Source: an uncultured Bacteroidales bacterium (GTDB lineage Bacteria; Bacteroidota; Bacteroidia; Bacteroidales; Bacteroidaceae). From it: a stretch of 44,473 bases of DNA. Below, in pieces: positions 42,601-44,473 of this stretch. The stretch lies in assembly GCA_902801475.1 (NCBI GenBank), contig CADCIO010000042.1, positions 1 to 44,473 of the forward strand. Reading direction: 5' to 3'. Each line of letters begins with the position of its first letter. Position 1 is the stretch's first letter. The notes below the pieces were generated by a model that saw nothing but the letters and a program-made list of their open reading frames with translations, was not told where the DNA came from and ran no database searches. Position numbers and translations under genes: made by a program.

Positions 42601-43972
42601 ACTCTTGTTCCGCTGCCTTTAAATACCATTCAAAGGCCTTTTTATAGTTTTGTTCTACACCTTGACCCTTATAATACAAGAATCCCAAGGCTGATTGTGC
42701 TGGAGCTAATCCTTGATCCGCAGCCATTGTGAACCACCTTACTGCTTCCTCATAATTATGAGATAAGACCAATAATCTTCCCAAATTATGTTGTGCTTTA
42801 GCATACCCTTGCTCTGCAGCTTTTGTGTACCATTCCATTGCTTTTTCAACATCTTGTGGCAGTCCCTCACCAGTCTCGTAATATCTGCCCAATTTGAATT
42901 GTGCTTGAGCATGTCCTTGTTCTGCCAACTCTGCAATCAAATCAATTCCTGCACTAACATTCTGTTTGCATCCAAAACCATTCATCAATAGACATGAGAG
43001 ACAATATTTGGAATCACTATCAAATTGGGATATATTCTTATAACCCTCAAATAGATTATTTTTATCACCCGCCTTAAACACCAGTGTATAAGAATCTTCA
43101 GAAATTCTTTTTTCTGACAATGTAATAACAAATAAAGAATATATGCGAGAAATCTCCGCATTTGTTATTTGATTCAAAACTAATTGCAAAACAGCACTAT
43201 TTGCAATATCTCGATAATCCTTTTCCGAAAACAACAATCTATCCGATGCACCATATTTCTCAAGCCATAAGGGATTAATAGATATGGCTTTAAGAGAAAG
43301 AAGTATAGATACCAATGGAAAATCATCTATATGCTCATCAAAATCATCCTCTGTTCTCAATGGATGACGAAAATCTGGACTGCCAAGTTCACGCGCTTTC
43401 TGTCCTTTCATCGCTGGTACATACATCCCATCATAATCAACAAGTACAAGTGTTCCATCTTCACGAACAAGGATATTGTCAGGTTTCAAGTCTCCATGAG
43501 CGAATGGTTGAGGAATCAGCCATTGAGCCAACTGACTGAAACGATATGCCAACATCTCAAGAGCATATTGGTCATCAAGATTCTCACGCAAGTATTTATC
43601 AAGCGTGATGCCTTCCACCCAATCCATCAACAATACAGGAAACTCTGTCTCATCAGTTTGGCTACTATCCACAAACAGTTCCTTGTCTATATAACGGAAC
43701 GACACCAAGAAAGGCGACTCCACATCCTTCAGCTCTTCCTCAATCAATCTGTAGCTTTCCTCTCGTCCCTCTTGGTCACGATGGAAACAACGAACAGCAT
43801 ACAACTTCCCATCCCGTTCATCCTTCATCTTGAACACCACTGCAAAATTACCACTCGACATCACTGGCTGCCCCGTATCATCCAATACGGGTCGCAGATA
43901 ACTTAGTTCTTCAAAGTTATCCTCAGCCATCTTTATGGCTTCCACATATTCTGATATCAAAGGGTAGTTCAT
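39629..43972 (-). CDS. Ser/Thr kinase-Sel1-BspA-type LRR protein, 1447 aa
   Basis: This first gene of the large operon encodes a cytoplasmic three-part protein. The kinase domain (about 30-230) has HGDLKPDN and DYDG but arginine at the ATP-lysine position (AVRCF). About seven Sel1 repeats follow (about 340-575). The rest (about 580-1447) is leucine-rich repeats of the BspA type (for example GENAFSSCKKLANITIPRNV), in three blocks, each opened by a linker of the form NAW-D--G--YS-D-KRLL. BspA repeats usually occur in surface proteins; here no signal peptide exists, so they should sense something inside the cell. The start at 43972 matches the paralogue's MNYPLIS; an ATG at 43996 falls in the -7 box and is rejected. 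Confidence 0.88.
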   Translation of the reverse strand: MNYPLISEYVEAIKMAEDNFEELSYLRPVLDDTGQPVMSSGNFAVVFKMKDERDGKLYAVRCFHRDQEGREESYRLIEEELKDVESPFLVSFRYIDKELFVDSSQTDETEFPVLLMDWVEGITLDKYLRENLDDQYALEMLAYRFSQLAQWLIPQPFAHGDLKPDNILVREDGTLVLVDYDGMYVPAMKGQKARELGSPDFRHPLRTEDDFDEHIDDFPLVSILLSLKAISINPLWLEKYGASDRLLFSEKDYRDIANSAVLQLVLNQITNAEISRIYSLFVITLSEKRISEDSYTLVFKAGDKNNLFEGYKNISQFDSDSKYCLSCLLMNGFGCKQNVSAGIDLIAELAEQGHAQAQFKLGRYYETGEGLPQDVEKAMEWYTKAAEQGYAKAQHNLGRLLVLSHNYEEAVRWFTMAADQGLAPAQSALGFLYYKGQGVEQNYKKAFEWYLKAAEQEYAPAQHNLGRLHEQGKGVPQNYEKAVEWLTKAAKQGHAPAQSALGFLYYKGQGVEQNYEKAVEWYLKAAEQGYPHAQYCLGFHYMKGQGVPQSIEKANEWLIKAAEQGHVDAQKRLEQVTKEDLANAWTDEYGVTYSLDGKRLLRVEKTFDSEHYIIHDEVRVICNGAFQRCEIINNVTIHSDVKFIGENAFSSCKKLANITIPRNVIHIGDGAFSYSPNVRRIIVDANNPNYDSRDNCNAIIETRSNTLMVGCLNTTIPNGVVDIGKHAFSFDANILNITIPPSMTHIPDGAFYFCNCLTSVIIQNGVKTIGKEAFYGCLNMTNVVISDSITTIGEQAFEGCDKLKSITIPRSVTSIGRGAFSGLRMNGYIDGACYGYNNLDSIFVDIDNTKYDSRENCNAIIETQSNTLILGCQNTVIPNGITGIDAWAFDGCVRLKNIVIPGSVASIPDRAFDFCEGLTTVTLLNGIVNIGEMAFYGCNKLSSIVFPDSITSIGERAFAGCDKLQSITIPHSVSYIGKEAFAGVDSTKKWQGYFDGRNNIESIIVDERNAFYDSRNDSNAIIETLSNILIAGCKNTIIPKGVKTIGKSAFAFCEEMTEIGIPDGVTEIMDYAFYGCKSLRKVILPNSIEKIGEEVFGSIVNIPIICIQCGTKSKFEELLPKYKGSLHEENLSTKVTDEDIANAWVDDLGAKYSKDMKRLLKGPSHRYSLEIKLYSVKKGTLIIGDDAFRDNFEIERVEIPDTVTFIGSGAFANCTTLNEIDLPTSLVTIADNAFSRCYSLDKIFIPVGSIRKFSTLLPTLSRFLREDDFSTVVTNEELMDAWVDQYGVRYSKDKKRLLKRNLNILSYSIEEGTTIIGNRAFSNHYIGTFSPWTIDLAPDELTEIFIPNTVKQIGESAFWGCKSLKKVIVPESVEYIGRHAFMDCRALEEIWLPCSLTSIGDGVFCNCKNLKSIIIPKGCQEKFENLLHGRTIHSDPSSNYKDKLVEQ

Positions 43973-43994
43973 TGCTTGCAAAAGATTGATTTGC

Positions 43995-44024
43995 AAATAT
44001 ACAACATATTATTCACTTCCAAAC
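43995..44024 (-). promoter_or_regulatory. Promoter of the large kinase/ADP-ribosylation operon
   Basis: Minus strand: TATATTTG (44002-43995) and TTTG (44024-44021) with an 18-bp spacer. The start point would be near 43988, leaving a leader of only about 16 nt before the ATG at 43972. Confidence 0.6.
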
Positions 44025-44045
44025 ATTTTGGGAAGAAAAAAGTGT

Positions 44046-44062
44046 TTTTCACAAGCCTTGTG
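44046..44062. promoter_or_regulatory. Palindromic site CACAAGCCTTGTG, copy 2 (candidate operator)
   Basis: The reverse complement of this stretch is CACAAGGCTTGTGAAAA, the same 17 bases as at 30300-30316. The palindrome extends further here (TTTTCACAAG-C-CTTGTGAAAA, 44046-44066). It lies 25 bp upstream of the -33 box of the large operon. Confidence 0.5.
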
Positions 44063-44116
44063 AAAAGTTTTTGTCGGGAAGATTGTATAATTATGGGCTA
44101 AGCGTTGGTCGAAGAG

Positions 44117-44174
44117 TGAGGCATTGTCATATTGATTTGTAAGGCAAAGTCTTATCGAAGACTAAGGCAAAGTC
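44117..44174. repeat. Three 12-mers at 23-bp period (iteron-like)
   Basis: TGAGGCATTGTC (44117-44128), TAAGGCAAAGTC (44140-44151) and TAAGGCAAAGTC (44163-44174) are spaced exactly 23 bp apart. The last two are identical, the first has three differences. Confidence 0.65.
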
Positions 44175-44258
44175 ATTGGTGCTTGTTTGAGAATGTCGTC
44201 GAAATAAAGAAAATGGAAACATTTTCCAACAAAGCAGAGAGTTTGGAATAAAGTTACA

Positions 44259-44300
44259 TGGCACAAAAAAAGGCACAAGGTTGTAATGGACTTTGTGCCA
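44259..44300. repeat. Hairpin with alternative left arms
   Basis: TGGCACAAA (44259-44267) pairs with TTTGTGCCA (44292-44300). A second GGCACAA (44272-44278) can pair with the same right arm, so two exclusive folds are possible. It may be a terminator for a gene beyond the right edge. Confidence 0.45.
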
Positions 44301-44376
44301 AATAGAACATTCACCCCAGAGAATAGGGAGATTCACTCAATATAATCGGGACATTATGTTGACTTAATAGGGATAG

Positions 44377-44454
44377 TGCCTTTAGGCAAATTATCGTTTG
44401 CCTAAAGGCACATGATCATTTGGCTAAAGGCAAACGATTAAATGCCTAAAGCCA
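44377..44454. repeat. Four palindromic 12-mers at exact 22-bp period (iteron-like array)
   Basis: TGCCTTTAGGCA (44377), TGCCTAAAGGCA (44399), TGGCTAAAGGCA (44421) and TGCCTAAAGCCA (44443) are separated by 10-bp spacers. The period of 22 bp is about two helical turns, so bound proteins would sit on one face of the DNA. The spacers differ in sequence, unlike a simple tandem duplication. Confidence 0.75.
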
Positions 44455-44473
44455 AATGAAGTTGCAAATAAGG

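Larger units (their letters stand above)
43997..44473. other. Gene-free regulatory-looking region at the right edge
   Basis: No gene is supported here. From left to right it holds the operon promoter, the palindrome CACAAGCCTTGTG (44050-44062), a three-unit array with a 23-bp period (44117-44174), a hairpin (44259-44300) and a four-unit palindrome array with a 22-bp period (44377-44454) that may continue beyond the window. Confidence 0.6.

Noticed and set aside
43973..43996. Start of the 1447-aa kinase at MQINLLQA
   Set aside because: It lies in the -7 box, and the paralogue begins at the equivalent of 43972.
44127..44336. 69-aa minus-strand frame in the right-edge region
   Set aside because: It crosses repeat arrays and a hairpin and has no similarity to a known protein.
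44377..44454. CRISPR array
   Set aside because: Repeats are 12-bp palindromes with 10-bp spacers, much shorter than CRISPR repeats and spacers, and no cas gene is present.
1..44473. tRNA, rRNA, transposase or integrase genes
   Set aside because: None was found on reading both strands; the 31-bp repeats at AlbA_2 are not accompanied by a transposase.

Overview
The window reads as a chromosomal segment of a Bacteroidales bacterium, most likely a Prevotella/Segatella-type member of the Prevotellaceae. The grounds are promoters of the Bacteroidetes type (TAnnTTTG at -7 and TTTG near -33, about 20 bp apart), the absence of clear Shine-Dalgarno sites, a full-length SprA (type IX secretion translocon) beside ruvA, BspA-type leucine-rich repeats, GH35 and GH43 enzymes with signal peptides, and short dispersed AT-rich repeats. 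No rRNA, tRNA, CRISPR array, integrase or transposase gene was recognised.

Left edge (1-830): the C-terminal part of a Fic-family protein, then a 31-codon remnant that looks like the start of a type I restriction specificity gene (hsdS), then AT-rich repeat DNA. From 831 to 28 kb the content is mostly core genome. It holds a DUF486-type membrane protein; an ECF sigma factor with a small membrane protein and a lipoprotein in one tight operon; trpB (TrpB2 type) coupled to a GH35 beta-galactosidase; convergent metY; gdhA; divergent pepP-like aminopeptidase; ruvA; a patatin/beta-barrel protein; sprA; a GH43 protein; a MORN-repeat protein; an MscS-type channel; and a divergent, isolated FtsZ. Three genes (the aminopeptidase, sprA and the MORN gene) seem to start at TTG.

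From about 28 kb to the right end the DNA is visibly more A+T-rich and all genes lie on the minus strand in two transcription units. The first (promoter near 44.0 kb) carries, in order of transcription, kinase-Sel1-LRR (1447 aa), a DUF5677-like protein, an 85-aa protein, kinase-Sel1 (846 aa), an AlbA_2/Schlafen-type protein, a DUF6939-like protein, a DarT-like ADP-ribosyltransferase fused to a vWA domain, a PP2C phosphatase, and a macro-like/DUF1810 fusion. The second (promoter near 30.3 kb) carries a small unknown protein, a zinc-ribbon protein and a membrane-anchored WG-repeat protein. Both promoters are preceded by the same palindrome, CACAAGGCTTGTG.

The main candidate for an undescribed system is the first unit. 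It combines two reversible modification pairs, kinase/PP2C and ADP-ribosyltransferase/macro-like domain, with vWA, Sel1 and LRR interaction modules and an AlbA_2 effector or regulator. It resembles, by composition, the vWA-PP2C-kinase triads known from Ter-type stress systems combined with a DarTG-like toxin/antitoxin logic. A 31-bp direct repeat flanks the AlbA_2 gene and suggests that this gene, with its own promoter, was inserted into an older operon. Two iteron-like arrays (23-bp and 22-bp periods) lie upstream of the operon at the right edge. Function in defence or stress is inference; only the gene content and motifs are seen.
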